A stretch of DNA of 64,000 bases. Origin: Coccinella septempunctata (lineage: Eukaryota; Arthropoda; Insecta; Coleoptera; Coccinellidae). The position numbers and the translations under genes are program-made. The stretch spans positions 3,102,501 through 3,166,500 of the forward strand of contig NC_058191.1 in the NCBI RefSeq assembly GCF_907165205.1. The letters are read 5' to 3'. Below the pieces are notes generated by a model. That model searched no databases and was not told the DNA's origin. It saw nothing but the letters and a program-made list of their open reading frames with translations. Of this stretch, positions 24,675-36,429 are shown piece by piece. The first letter of the stretch is position 1; the number at the start of each line of letters is the position of its first letter.

Positions 24675-24866
24675 TGTAAATACGATGCTGATGCATTTTG
24701 TTTTATATGTGGTCAATTTATTATAATTCGTGACGTGAAATACGAATTAAAGGCATCTCACGTTCTCTCTGAAGCCTATGAAGCATATTTTGATTTTCCT
24801 GTTTGGAATCAAGACAAGCCATGGGCTCCACATGTTGCTTGTTTTTATTGTAAAAGCTATCGTTGA
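24675..24866 (+). pseudogene. Relic of a repeated insect zinc-binding (CxxC...HxxCxxC) protein
   Basis: An open frame reads CKYDADAFCFICGQF, then about 30 residues later NQDKPWAPHVACFYCKSYR and TGA. KYDADxFCxxCG followed by QDKxWAPHxxCxxC is a pattern I associate with a dispersed, transposon-linked zinc-binding protein common in arthropod genomes. The frame is short and lacks the downstream domain. There is no identifiable start, so I treat it as a fragment. Confidence 0.5.
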
Positions 24867-25164
24867 ATCAGTCTCCTAAACACAGAAGCAAACTTTTTCA
24901 TGCCATATATTTTTTTTTCGTCTAATTAGGATCTAAACTATCGAAATTTTATGCTTTGCAGTCAAAGTCAAATTTGGTGTTGACCCGTGTAATTATATAT
25001 ACATCATAGTTTATCGACTATGTTTTATTATTATTTATTATTTAATTTTAGCAACTGTTCGATGTTCTTCATATCTTTTATATCTATCTTATTCTTGTTT
25101 ATTTCAGCTTTTGTATTTATGACTTGTGAAAGCAACAACTTGTTTTGCAATATCACCAATATAG

Positions 25165-25182
25165 CTAATCTAATCTAATCTA
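25165..25182. repeat. (CTAAT)n microsatellite
   Basis: Three to four copies of CTAAT at the end of an AT-rich stretch. It could be the 3' simple-repeat tail of a retroelement fragment. Confidence 0.5.
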
Positions 25183-25284
25183 TCTTCTCAGACTCAGTTA
25201 ACAAACCTATGATAAGGGAGTGCCGAAGGAAACTTAATGAAAAAGGCAAAACCAACAAGATCTCTTTAGTTTTAGTACCTACGG

Positions 25285-25416
25285 GTTCCAGATCACTCTA
25301 GAATTAAAGGAAACGAGGGGCCAAACACAGTAGCCAGAGAGGGAGCACAAACACCATTCACGGGCCCAGAGCCTTTCTATGGTATAGAAATATGCACCTA
25401 TAAGAAGAGTTTCTGA
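25285..25416 (+). pseudogene. RNase H fragment of a non-LTR retrotransposon
   Basis: The frame reads VPDHSRIKGNEGPNTVAREG and continues to TPFTGPEPFYG. This matches the C-terminal RNase H signature of Jockey/R1/I-like elements (W-V-P-x-H-x-x-I-x-G-N-E-x-A-D-x-x-A-R-x-G). The conserved aspartate after NE is asparagine here, the frame ends at an early stop, and nothing else of the element is recognisable nearby. Confidence 0.65.
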
Positions 25417-26519
25417 AGAGGGAAGAAACCAAAAAGGAAGCACTCTAGAGCGATCTTCCACTCATTGCTCTCAGGGTACCCCTAGATGTTTTTATCCTAG
25501 ATGGCAGGCAATTTATTCTGGTATATAACCACAATAAACGATAAGATATCTGTTCCAAAAAATTTCCCAGGTTTTCATCAAAAACAATAAAATGGATCTT
25601 CGAATCTCAGAGATTTCCATTATCATTTTTTTCATCTTGATATTTTGTTTAACTACAATACTCATAACGATCTTGTTTTGATTTCGAGCATCAGTATATT
25701 TTTCAAATATCTATTACTTCAGCATTCAATACAAGCCTGTGGAAAATTTTCTACGGTGATATGCTGCAAGGAACCCCTCAGCGTTTGAGAACCTCCCAAC
25801 ATTTGAAGTGATAGGGACAGGTCTGAGGTGACTCTTGTCAAGCTGTTTCCGTTTTGACCTACATTCTGCATCTCAACGCTGCTCCATGCTTTTTACTGCA
25901 ATGATCGAATTAAAGGAGGTGATATGAATAAGATACATGCATGATATCAACAAGGGCGTGCCGTTTCAAAACATACTCTTTATCTTATTTTGCGAAAAAT
26001 AACGTTAATAGTAAAGGGTGTCGGAGCATAAATAGATAATCATAAAAGACCTATTAGATATATTTCTTCCAAGGGCGTTTCCAGAAGGGGGGCCATGCCC
26101 CCCTCCCCGCATTTTGAGAACTTGAAAGAAATAGTTGTAATTCTGAAATGATCAATTGAAATTCAGATTAGTGAAGTTCATTTCAGAAACCATCAATTAA
26201 GTAAGTAAGAATATCATTCAAAATTATGTACGTGTTAAAATAATTGTCTTAAGATTCATTTGATAGCCTAGTACAAGGTGATTATAAATGCCCCTCCTCA
26301 CTTTTAACTTTTTTGTGCCAATTTGTGAGAAAAAAATATACAAGTGTTTGGATTCAAAATTTCTTTTAACATGTGCTGCAGAAAGTCTGACCATGATCCT
26401 TTTTTCAAATGGGCACCTTATTTCTTATGCAATCTTTTTATTCTCTTGAAAATTCCAAATCTTATGCATCGTCAGTGACGTCAGTATTACCTGGTATCGC
26501 ATTCTTAATTCAATCGATG

Positions 26520-26705
26520 TCTTTCTGAATTAAAATTAATACTTTCTGAAATACAATTGACGATTTCTGGAATGAATTTTTTTGAACAATCTGAATTGCA
26601 TTTGATGTTTTTGAAATAAACTTGACTAATCTGAAATACCAGTGATGTTTTCTGAATTTCAATAGAATATTTCTGAATTACAACTGGAAATTAAGTGAAA
26701 AATCT
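26520..26705. repeat. Degenerate ~21-bp tandem repeat
   Basis: About eight diverged repeats of the type TTTCTGAAATACAATTGATG, spaced 20-25 bp apart. The TCTGAA core recurs near 26524, 26547, 26570, 26598, 26638, 26662 and 26683. Non-coding. The rest of 25417-27777 shows nothing recognisable. Confidence 0.55.
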
Positions 26706-27777
26706 TGCTCTATAGCACCATACCGAAGCAATTTGGATTCAGAATATTTTCTGATCTACTGTTGCTGAGGCTCATAGAAGAAAGAAATGCAGATTGAACA
26801 AGCCGCAGGACTTATTCTGATGGATATCGAACTTTTGAAAGAGTATGAAGTCCTATTAGACCTACTAGTGAACTAATTTTAATTTTGTGCTGAACATTAT
26901 TTGCATATTGGGGTTTTCGGCTATGAGCTTCCCTTATAAATTATTATTTCAGATCTCTGCAACCGGAAACTGCGTACTTCCTTCTGTTTTAAATTGAAAC
27001 AGGCAATATCTCTTTGCAGCTAATTTGATGGCAACAACAGTTATGTATGCAATATTGAGTAAAAAGTCAACGGTTAATGATTTATTGGGATTCGTATGAA
27101 AAAAATGGTGAAAATAGGAGGGGACATATTATACTTTTTCGTATATTTCTGCTGAGAACGTAACCATTTCAAAATTATCATTAGTTCTCTGTAAACGTCT
27201 AATAGGATATCCACTGTAGGACACCCAGTATAGGCGGGATATTGGATCAATCTTCGCAAGATATTTAGAAATTGTATAAGAAAAGAATAATATGAACTTG
27301 TAGAAATATATAAGGAATATCTTACACGAAATTTAATACCTACTATTCCGAAACCAATTAGGATTATGGTATCTCTAACTTTTCAGAAGTTGTGCATTTA
27401 AACTCGGTAATATTTGGATAACTTCATATAATTTCTGAATAATTAGAGAATAACTCCCTAACTTGCTGAAGTATTTCGAGAACAAACGACTAACTAAATT
27501 TGATTTCTGACAGCTACATGAATTTTCGTCGTTCATTTTATCTCATTTTCATACGCATCTGAGATAATGTAACATTTACGGGATAACAGAAACTTCCAGT
27601 TCAATCTGATGCAATGGTTTATCTTATATTAAAGTTTTATATTTTAGAAGAACTTGGAATCCCTTCATGAACCTTTAATTCCCAGCAATCCAAGCTCTTG
27701 TACTGAAAGAAGAATTTTTCTACAAGCTTTCACGTTCAACCATTTTCCCGCACGCAAAGTGTCACTTTCCCAAACAG

Positions 27778-28090
27778 TGCGGTCAAAAGAAACACTTTTT
27801 TGCTATGTAATTTTCTTGCGATTCAGCCCTGATAAAAAAATAGAACCATTTTAGGATTTCATAATGAGCTGTGCCACCTATGGAAAAACAAAATTGACTC
27901 CAGAATAACCAACTAAATCTATGACACTACACATCTGCGGATCTTTTAAACAGAGTTGTATTCAGCCAATGTACCCAATTTTTCAAATTACACAGATATT
28001 TTCTATTTTTTTCTAACATCAAAATACTCCAAAACGTCACATAATACGGTAAAATATGAAGAATACTAACGCCCTACGACTGATTAAAAT
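27778..28090. mobile_element. Long-TIR MITE, family 1, partial copy C
   Basis: It begins within the TIR at GCGGTCAAAAGAAACACTTTT and follows the same interior as copies A and B (GAGCTGTGCCACC; ACACATCTGCGGATCTTTTAA). It lacks the far half and the right terminus. Confidence 0.7.
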
Positions 28091-29194
28091 ATTAATTCGA
28101 TGGACATTTTCAGAAACATATGAAATTTTGTTAGATGTCAGATGGTCATTTTAATCAAAGAGGTTTTGAATGTTTTGATTATCGTACCGACTTTTGTTTG
28201 TCAAGCTTGTTCTTGTTGCTGATTATTGAAATTTTTGTCTAATTTCTTGGTGAAAAATTCAAAATATCGTTCGAAAATTATTGTATGGTGAAGAACAGTG
28301 GATCAAATAAACATGTGATTCGGTTATTCATTGGGTTTTATTTTCAGTGCTACGAGGTGGATAAAATTTTCAGAACATAAAAGCCTGCAAATACTACTGA
28401 CTACTGACTATTATACACCATGCGACTATGTGCAAAGTCGCAAAGAACATTTTACTGCAAATAGATTCAGAACTGTTCATCCACATAAATTGTTGTATGC
28501 AGGAAGCATCCCTTGCATGAAGGGCCTACTTAGGGAAAATTATAACTTTTATATAATAACCATTCAAAGATTCTCAATCCTCCTTGTATTCAGTAATGCA
28601 AAGGTTTTATTGATTTCGTTTTGTGCATCGAGTGACTGTCAAACTGTTTTTTGGAAAGTCAATGTTTTTTGAAACCTGCTGTGTTTTGTTCATTCATTAA
28701 TCAATTTGTATATTGTGTCATAAAGAGACCATATCATAAAGAAATGATAAATAAACTATACTGACGGACTAACATACAGGTCTTGTATTACACCTCTGTA
28801 AAGTTTTGTCAATTGTGGTTCCGAAAATTCTGTGAATTGTACAAATTCCACTATGTTTGTAATATCAAAAAAACCTATTGCGTAGATATAACACCTTTGA
28901 CGTATAGCAGATCACAAGAGTTGTCCTAGTCAAAGCTCTATTCGTTGTCCATAATCTCAAATTTTTGTAAATGTTTATAAATTGCAAATAAAAATGTAGC
29001 ACAGTATTTCATTGATATCAATTTATTCCAAACAATGTTTAGATAAAAACTAACTTCCTAGTCACAAAACAAAACCACACTTTTGTATTGTCGCTCAGGA
29101 TGTTTGGTTTCTGGTCTCAACAAAGTCAATATTGAAAACCAATACCAGGAATAGAACTCGAATGTCGCGCCCCTCAATTATAAAACAGAAAACT
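28091..29194. other. No gene recognised
   Basis: A 113-codon plus-strand frame at 28331-28672 has no recognisable motif and biased composition. No splice or regulatory structure can be supported. Confidence 0.4.
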
Positions 29195-29450
29195 GTTATT
29201 AAACAGTTTTTCTGGAGGTCTTTGGTACACAGTTATAATGGAGACTTGAGAAGGATACAGCAGCGGCTAGATCTGGTTGGTGACTATCCATGCCCGGAGT
29301 GTGGAAGTATCTGTAGATCACGATTGGGTCTCTTCAGTCTTCAGTCACAGGAGGGCACACAGTCGCAATTAGCCCTTTTTCTTTTTTCCTTTTTTTCTTC
29401 TTTTTGTAGATTCATTCCCTGCAACGGGATATAGCAAATGAATGAATGAC
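29195..29450 (+). mobile_element. 3' end of the same non-LTR family as 4868-6425
   Basis: TTATAATGGAGACTTGAGAAG and CCATGCCCGGAGTGTGGAAG parallel the reverse complement of about 4980-5100, including the C-terminal CxxC finger (CPECGSICRSRLGLFS). A 7-bp duplication (CTTCAGTCTTCAGT) in this copy breaks the finger before its histidines. The tail is ATGAATGAATGA-type simple sequence. It is a severely 5'-truncated insertion. Confidence 0.75.
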
Positions 29451-29589
29451 TGTGTTGACAATACGTTTTCCGCGCCATCTCATTGTCAAATGTGTTTTCA
29501 GTGGCCAAAATGTAGTCGGTTTTTAGTACTAGAGATATGAGGGCGTTTCCTATCATTCTACTCTATAATCTTTGGTGCGAACTAAACTT

Positions 29590-30140
29590 TTTTCTTTTAC
29601 CATTTTTTTTTCTGAATCAGCTTGGTTCAAAAAATACAGTCTGTTGAAAAACCATAAAAAATTGATTAGGTCTATCTGACAAACGGTTTTATCGAATGAA
29701 ATGAATTTCGGAGTAAAGTTTTTCATTTATTTGATTAATCTTTTTCTAACACAAGATATCACCCACGTCTTCCGATTGTCTGATTATGACCATTAAGTAC
29801 CATAAAAATACCAAAAATTCAAAGAACATATTGCTTGAAGCTGACACTGTCTAATGAACGTTTTGTACTTATGAACGTTTTGTAAAATAAAAGTATGCTT
29901 CATATTATCTCGTACAGTGCACCGTTTTCGAGTAATTTGCTGTTCAAAAATTAAAGAGTATCTGTGAAATTTGGAAAATTGGGTACTTTGGCTTAATACA
30001 ACTGTGTTTAAAAGATCCACAGATGTGTACTGTCACAAATTTAGCGAGTTATTCTGAGGGTAATTTTGTTTCTCCAAGGGTGGCACAGCGCATTATAAAA
30101 ACTTAAAAGAGCTATATCTGTTATATAAAATTGGCGAAAA
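29590..30140. mobile_element. Long-TIR MITE, family 1, partial copy D
   Basis: Inverted relative to copies A-C and in the same orientation as copy E. CAAACGGTTTTATCGAATG, the AAAAATACCAAAAATTC segment and the GATCCACAGATGTGTACTG segment are shared. Both terminal repeats are missing or eroded. Confidence 0.7.
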
Positions 30141-30830
30141 CAGTTTACTACAATGTTTAAATTGCAGTACAAATAAATAAAGAATTGGATATCAAAATAT
30201 GTGACGACAATTTTCTGCAGCGTAAGTTAAACAAAGCAAATAATTTGACCTGCAATAAATCTTAGAAATAGATCAAAATTAGGCTTCTCTTTCATATCCA
30301 GGAAGTTTTCTATTCTGTCTGAAACAATTCTTGCGTTGTCGATTTCGAAAATCCTACTCCACTTGATATTTCAGACGAGGTTTTTATTTCCCTCACTGTC
30401 AGCTGCAACATAAACAGACAACTATAAATTTTTATTAGTATCCACTTTATTAGAAACCCACAGGATATCTTTTTACCGAACACTCAGATTGAATGAATTT
30501 TCCCGTACGTTCTAGATGAAAAAGATCGAGACTCTCATGTCGACAACTTCGTATTATACCTCGTTTGAGTGTCCAATTTTACCCTTTCATGGATTTTCCG
30601 GATAGTGGATGGTCCCGGAGAAAACGAAATTACTATAATAGAGAGAGAACGGTGTTTGAAGGCACTGGATTTGGCTGAAAATTGAATTTCGCTTCAAATT
30701 ATATTGCAACGGTTTCGGTTGGATTTTGTCGCATATTGAATAATGACGTCTGAGGTTGTGTCTGTTCAAAATTGAATCGCGAACAGATCCTCATGTCTGG
30801 CTGCATGATTTCGTCCTCATAACAAGAAAA

Positions 30831-30896
30831 AATTAAAATCCAACATCGATCGTTGACATCTAATTAGATGTCAACGATCGATGTTGGATTTTAATT
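30831..30896. repeat. 66-bp perfect palindrome
   Basis: Each 33-bp half is the exact reverse complement of the other, with no spacer. The left half runs AATTAAAATCCAACATCG and on through TTGACATCTAA, centred on TAATTA at 30861-30866. The base pair just outside (A/A) breaks the symmetry. No repeat of it is seen elsewhere in the window. The flanks, 30141-30830 and 30897-31581, contain no recognisable gene. Confidence 0.9.
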
Positions 30897-31581
30897 AATT
30901 AATTTAACTTTGTGAATTCTGTGCCGAAAAAAGTGGTACGTCCCTTGAGAGTTTCGTTAAAGTCTCATAGTCTCGTCGTTCATATCTCAGGTATAAAGCA
31001 TAATCTAGTTCATGTGCTGGTTAATAATTGTATCTATTTATAATCTCTTTTAAAATTATCTTCATTGATCACCGTACTTGTTGCAAGACATGTGGAAAAA
31101 ACAGAAAAACTTCAATCGTCCAGTATCTTCCGAGCAATAATTAAAAAAAATTCTTACCTAAACTTACTTGAATAGAGTTATCTACTTTTGTTCTGTTGTC
31201 GTTGATATACACAAATTCGTTTTATATTACTTTTGCATTATAAACTTAATATTAATTAGGTCTTTTTTTTCAATATTTACCCAGCAAATGGTAATATTCT
31301 TGAACCTGCAGTATGCTGATAGACTATAGTCGACTTAACCTTAAAAGTGTTTCTAAAACGTCTGAAACGTATCCTAATACTACTATTGTTGCACATATAA
31401 ACGATCTCTTTCAAATATAATAATTTCCCTTCAACACATTTTGAAAATGTTCGTCTATAGGCACTGAGCATATGCATTTCAAATTCAGCACTGCAATTCT
31501 GCATACTGGGATAGAAGCTTCAGCTTGTTTCAACTAGCTCTAATACCTACTAGGTACTTCAAGTTCTACACTCATCCGTAT

Positions 31582-32639
31582 CAAGGGCGGCTCGTCAGAG
31601 GAGGCAAGGGAGGCTAAGCCTCCTCATAAAGCTTAGAGCTAAAAAACATTCATTTTGAGCATGTCCTTATTTTCTATATAAATTTTCCGAACACCTGAAC
31701 TAGATATTCAGATAAAAATTAGTTCATTTTTCGGTCCTCCGCTTATAAAAATTCAGCATAACAATCATATAATCCACCGGCCGCGTACGCGTCCGCCACG
31801 TCGAATGTGAATATTTCCTAGGACTGCCTATTCGGACGGAGGCTGTTGGGCCTGCTGCTTCCGTTGATAGTGTAACTCACGCATACGTTCTCTGGACTCC
31901 CATACTAGCCGAACAAGAATTCAGGTGACTTACTGTCACTTCTACTTCTTCTCTGTAATCTGTGCTTACTGTACCATATTCGCCCGTAAAATGTACCAGA
32001 GGCCAGAGGAGGCACAGCTCCCCTGTTCTCCATCGATTCTTTCGTGCCGTCTTCGACTATATTCGCATGATCTCCGGCGGTAGGGGCGTTGTCCGGCGGT
32101 AGTTGTTATGATTTCAATTTTCAATTTGAATGTAATGAGTTCGTGGAGAACTGGAACTTCGGGAAATTTGTGATATATTCTTGTTAAGATAGGTTGTTCT
32201 GTTAGGGCGTTAGGGGTAAGTACTGATACGGATCAAAAAATAAAATGGAATTGAATATTGAGAATTAACTGTACACGTTGTTAAAAGTCAGAATAGAGGT
32301 TTCAGTGTTGTTTGGTACGATAAATGTGATTGGTAAACTGGATCGATCAAACGGGAAAAGTTATTCTGCTGGCCATATTTACTATTTTCTCATCAAACAG
32401 AATATACTTCATGGTTCAAAACGGGGTTTTCAGATTTGAAAAATATACCGCGTTCTATCGAAAGGCATAACAAGTCAAAGGAGCATATAGCATCCCCTTG
32501 CATTGAAAATTAGTCTAGAACTGGCAACTTAACTTTCATTATATTGAAGAAGTATACTTTATTGATTGATAAGAGTTTGTTCCAACACTCCTCGAAAACT
32601 ATTAGCCTCCTCAGCTCTCATGACCACGAGCCGCCACTG
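31582..32639. mobile_element. Non-autonomous hAT-type element 3 with 8-bp TSD
   Basis: The ends are CAAGGGCGGCTCGTCAGAGG... and ...CACGAGCCGCCACTG, inverted over GGCGGCTCGT. Perfect 8-bp duplications ATCCGTAT flank it at 31574-31581 and 32640-32647. Subterminal GGAGGCTAAGCCTCCTC on the left and AGCCTCCTCAGCTCTC on the right are related. It is about 1.06 kb with no transposase. The 100-codon frame starting at 32544 straddles its right end and is not a gene. Confidence 0.88.
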
Positions 32640-32799
32640 ATCCGTATCCACAAAATTATAGAAATGAATGATAGTGGAGTCGAAAGTTTCCTTGAATTAT
32701 TTCCAACATTTTTTCCTATTCGCCTTTCACAAAATTTTTTATGTAATGATACTTCATTTAACGGATGGACTATACCTACATTCAAAAACATAAGTCAAT

Positions 32800-33387
32800 T
32801 GGGGAATTCTTCTCAATTTGGGTTATCACAGCATATGCATGTTTAAACTGAATAATTATGAGTTTCATTCATGAATTTTTCAAATGCACCGCGGAACCCT
32901 ATACAAAATCATTCTTCAAATATGAGGTTCTAAAAAATTTAAATCGCTTCTTCTCTAGTTTACGATTTGGCAACAGCGCCTACTATAAAATAAAAAGAAC
33001 AATGGCTTGTTTATAAAATAACAGCTGTTGATTTACAGCTATCATAAGGCGCTTATGCACTGGCGAGCCTCAACAGCAACCGGCCATAAAAGTCCCATAA
33101 AATTTTACGACCTTCCTCGTTCGTCGCGGACTTCATAGACAGCCATCTTTGTCTATCTCATCAATATAGTATATTTGTTGTCCTTTATTATCAAGGCATA
33201 TTTCAGTCGATGTTGCCAACTTATGCAATTTAAACGAAACGCTTTAGATTTTAAATACCCATTTTAATTTTTAAGTATTTAAAATAATATTTTTTTGGAA
33301 ACGGTTGAAATGGTTATTTCAAAATGTGACGTTTCGAAGATATTTCATAAAAAATACATCATTTTCGTCAGAAGGATATTCCCTATT
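32800..33387 (+). repeat. ~585-bp dispersed repeat, copy 1
   Basis: Direct, roughly 90%-similar copy of 40045-40628. Both begin GGGGAATTCT(T/C)CTCAATTT, contain AACAGCTGTTGATT and GGCATATTTCAGTCGATGTTG, and end near ATTCCCTATT. No terminal inverted repeats and no coding frame; unclassified transposon. Confidence 0.75.
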
Positions 33388-33471
33388 GCCCAAACCTTAA
33401 ATATAAAATCCTGTGTTGACTTTGGAGATCGAAACATTTATTCACTCCACTTTTCATTACGTTATAATATT

Positions 33472-33741
33472 TGAGCCGGTCAGAGGAAAAGTGGTATAAG
33501 TCACAAATTCCGATTTTTGAGTTATACCGATATTTGGGTACCAAAGGTTGCATATTATTCTTCTTATGAGTGGTATGAGTCAAATCGTCGTTTTGACCGA
33601 GTTATACCCATTTAATGTTTTCCCTCCCAACAAAATTTTCCATAACTTTCAATGCGGTTTTTCAATCAATTGAAACGTGAAATCTTCATTTCCAACATTT
33701 CACTTAATTGTAGTTAGACCACTTTTCCTCTGAGCCACTCA
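33472..33741. mobile_element. MITE-like element with GAGCCGGTCAGAGG ends
   Basis: The left TGAGCCGGTCAGAGGAAAAG and right CTTTTCCTCTGAGCCACTCA ends form a ~27-bp TIR with a few mismatches. The element is 270 bp, with internal GAGTTATACC repeats and no ORF. A target duplication is not evident. Confidence 0.7.
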
Positions 33742-36429
33742 TTTATATCTCGAATTGATTCTCCATTCTAGAAGGGTGGAGAAAAAAAACGGATTTTTGT
33801 AGCTATTCTTTAATTCTAAAACACGTTTCTACATATATATAATCGGAGGTACTGCCAAATCCATGTTACCTACATCGAAAAAGCACCATTTCATCTTTAT
33901 TCTTTCAAAATATTATTCACTACCTATTCATTCATTATTGGGACCATTGGGTAAACGGATAAATGGAAATCATCGCTTGATTTACTGAGGATGACAATAG
34001 AATTCATCGAATTCGTTGCCTATGTTTCACATTTCTATTCAATTAATGTCCCAATTCCTCTCTAATACTGAATAAAAATTTTCAACTTGCATGTATAATA
34101 ATTGGTGGAACATTTTTATTGATTTTAAATGCAGGCTGGACGGGAAAGCTAACTTTACTCCGAAATAGTGTAAAATATTCGGTTTCACACAAATCGACAG
34201 TGGAAATGTTTAGATTCAAATTATCCAATAGTGAATTTATTGTTTCTGAAAAAATATAAGTCTATAAATATTTCAGCAAAATTAATATGCAATGCAAGCA
34301 TATGGTAAAATTACTGTAGACTAAACATTTCACTGTTTAACGAAAAAAGGATATGAAACATTGGAGTGTAACGATCCACTTAAAATGGAATATCTACGAC
34401 ACGCTGGTAAAAAACCTAGGATGATATTACCAAGAGTTGGTCATAAAAGAATTTCGTAGTGGTTTCGCGTCGAAATTAGTTATTTATACTATAAGGGATA
34501 CCTAGATGTAAGTAACATCTACCATCTACTAGTCGAGAACGATTGCTTCAAAGCGATGGCGAAGGCTAGCATTAGAAATTGATATTATTGATTTGTATAA
34601 AAGCCAAATAGATAAAGAAGAATAAGCAAATATCGCTTGTCTGTCGCTGCTGCCAGAAAATCAAGGAAGAGGTATGAAGCAATGTATCAATATTTCAAGA
34701 AATGGTGCCAAACAAAGACTTCCACTGCAGTTTCAGAAACCGCTTTTGGCGTAATCTGCTGTCTCCATCAAACTTATGGTGTGAATATTCCATGCTGAAG
34801 TCAACCCTCTTCATAGAAAAAAGCATAGATATTTTCCAGTATATACCTATCCTAAAATTTGAGCATTTTTAAAAAGAAGAAATCACGGATGTAAGCTCTA
34901 AAAATCCAGTGTGTTCGACAGAGAATATATGTGGATAAATTCCTGTTAGAAAGCTCTCCGATGATATTTATTATTTAATGATGAAGGTTGAAATGAAATG
35001 ACAATGGGTAGGCATGAAATCATAACATTCCTAATTCCAAAAATGGAAGGAATTAATGAGAAGATTCGTTCCTTCAAAATAGTTCGAAATTTCATTGTTA
35101 AAAGATCCCACACATTTACGAATTTTAATCTTCCGCTTCTTCGTGCGGTATCAAAAAGTTTCTGAACTTTAAGAAGTATACTGAACACTTCCTTAGAACG
35201 TCTTCCATCAGTCTGCTATCAGTCGACACGGCGGATTGAAATTTGCAAATATCGCGGAAAGTTATGTAGTGGAGAGTGGAGAGCATCAACAAAAAAAGGA
35301 AAATGCAAATGAAAATTTTATACAATAAAACGCTGCCAGAAGTCTCCTGCAGTACTTCAAGAGTAAAGCTGCATTGCTGGCTGGAAAATTGATAAATAAG
35401 GGTCCAACCCCAAAAAATAACCTGTTCATCAAAATTCTTTAAATTTGGTAGGATATTTGCTTCCGCCCATTTACCAATGAATCACCTTGTATAATGAAAA
35501 TATTCAAAACAGAAAAACCCCGAAAGCAAGATCCCAAATGAAATCTGGGATAATTATTTTTATAAAAATCAGCAAACGAAGAGAAAAAGCTAGCTTTAAG
35601 ACCGTGATAATATGTACCTATTTTTAGATTTGGCCTTTGAAGAGCTTTCTGAAAATGATGTCATTTTATATGTGAAGGAGTGTCGTTGGGTCCCATTCAA
35701 AGAAAAAGGGGAAGCAATTATTTTTTAGAATGTGGCAACACTACTTTTGTGCTATCGAAAAAGTTCCGTTTGTAAAAGGGGCTCAAAGTTTGATATCCTG
35801 TTAGATATCTGTAGTCACAAACTGATGCAAATCGATAGCTATAAAGATGCTTAAACTATTTATAGCATCTCATTCAAATGCATGGATTTTTCGAAGGAAA
35901 ATTATCATACCCTGCAAAATTGTTTCTTCGATCAACTGATATTATTCTCATCAGTAAATCTGATGAAATCGATAATTGTACTATTATCTGTCAAGTTATT
36001 GGCTGCTGTTTATAGAAATATGCAGTGGTGATGATAACAATATTGTTCAAATATTGGATAAGAGATATGACTGATGATTTGATTATCTCTGCACCTGCAG
36101 AAATACGTTGAGCGTTTCATACAAATATATTTATTCACGACTTGATATTCTGAAAAATTTCACCATAAAAAAGCAAGGTGACGTAAATTAGCAAAAAGGA
36201 GAAATAAATGATACTGATATTACTGATTTAGGAGGTGTGTGAGAATGTCCGCCACTAACTGAATATGCGAATGCCAAGAGGCACCTCATGATGATTAGAG
36301 ACTTTCAAATTACAGCCGATTTACGAAATATTATACTGGCGATGAGTCAGAACTGTCGCTGATTCGAATTGAGAACCAGAATATCCAATGAAAGAGATAT
36401 AGTATTAATACAAAATAATGATATCCTAT
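33742..36429. other. No host gene established
   Basis: AT-rich sequence. One minus-strand frame is noted separately at 35125-35325. I see no terminal repeats or conserved protein motifs in the remainder. Confidence 0.4.
35125..35325 (-). CDS. Doubtful small ORF with signal-peptide-like N-terminus
   Basis: The 66-codon frame starts with MYKIFICIFLFLLMLSTLHY, a strongly hydrophobic segment that would act as a signal peptide or anchor. A polar stretch with two cysteines and an acidic end (PHEEAED) follows. I do not recognise a family. An ATG-started frame this short arises easily in AT-rich DNA, and no supporting splice sites, promoter or homologue are visible. A fragment of an unrelated transposon or a chance frame is more likely than a gene. 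Confidence 0.12.
   Translation of the reverse strand: MYKIFICIFLFLLMLSTLHYITFRDICKFQSAVSTDSRLMEDVLRKCSVYFLKFRNFLIPHEEAED

Noticed and set aside
26060..26110. G-rich AAGGGCGTTTCCAGAAGGGGGG block resembling a hAT end
   Set aside because: No matching inverted end or 8-bp duplication could be found nearby.
30831..30896. CRISPR or intrinsic-terminator reading of palindromes
   Set aside because: The window is eukaryotic, with introns and transposons; prokaryotic explanations do not apply and there are no spacer-repeat arrays.
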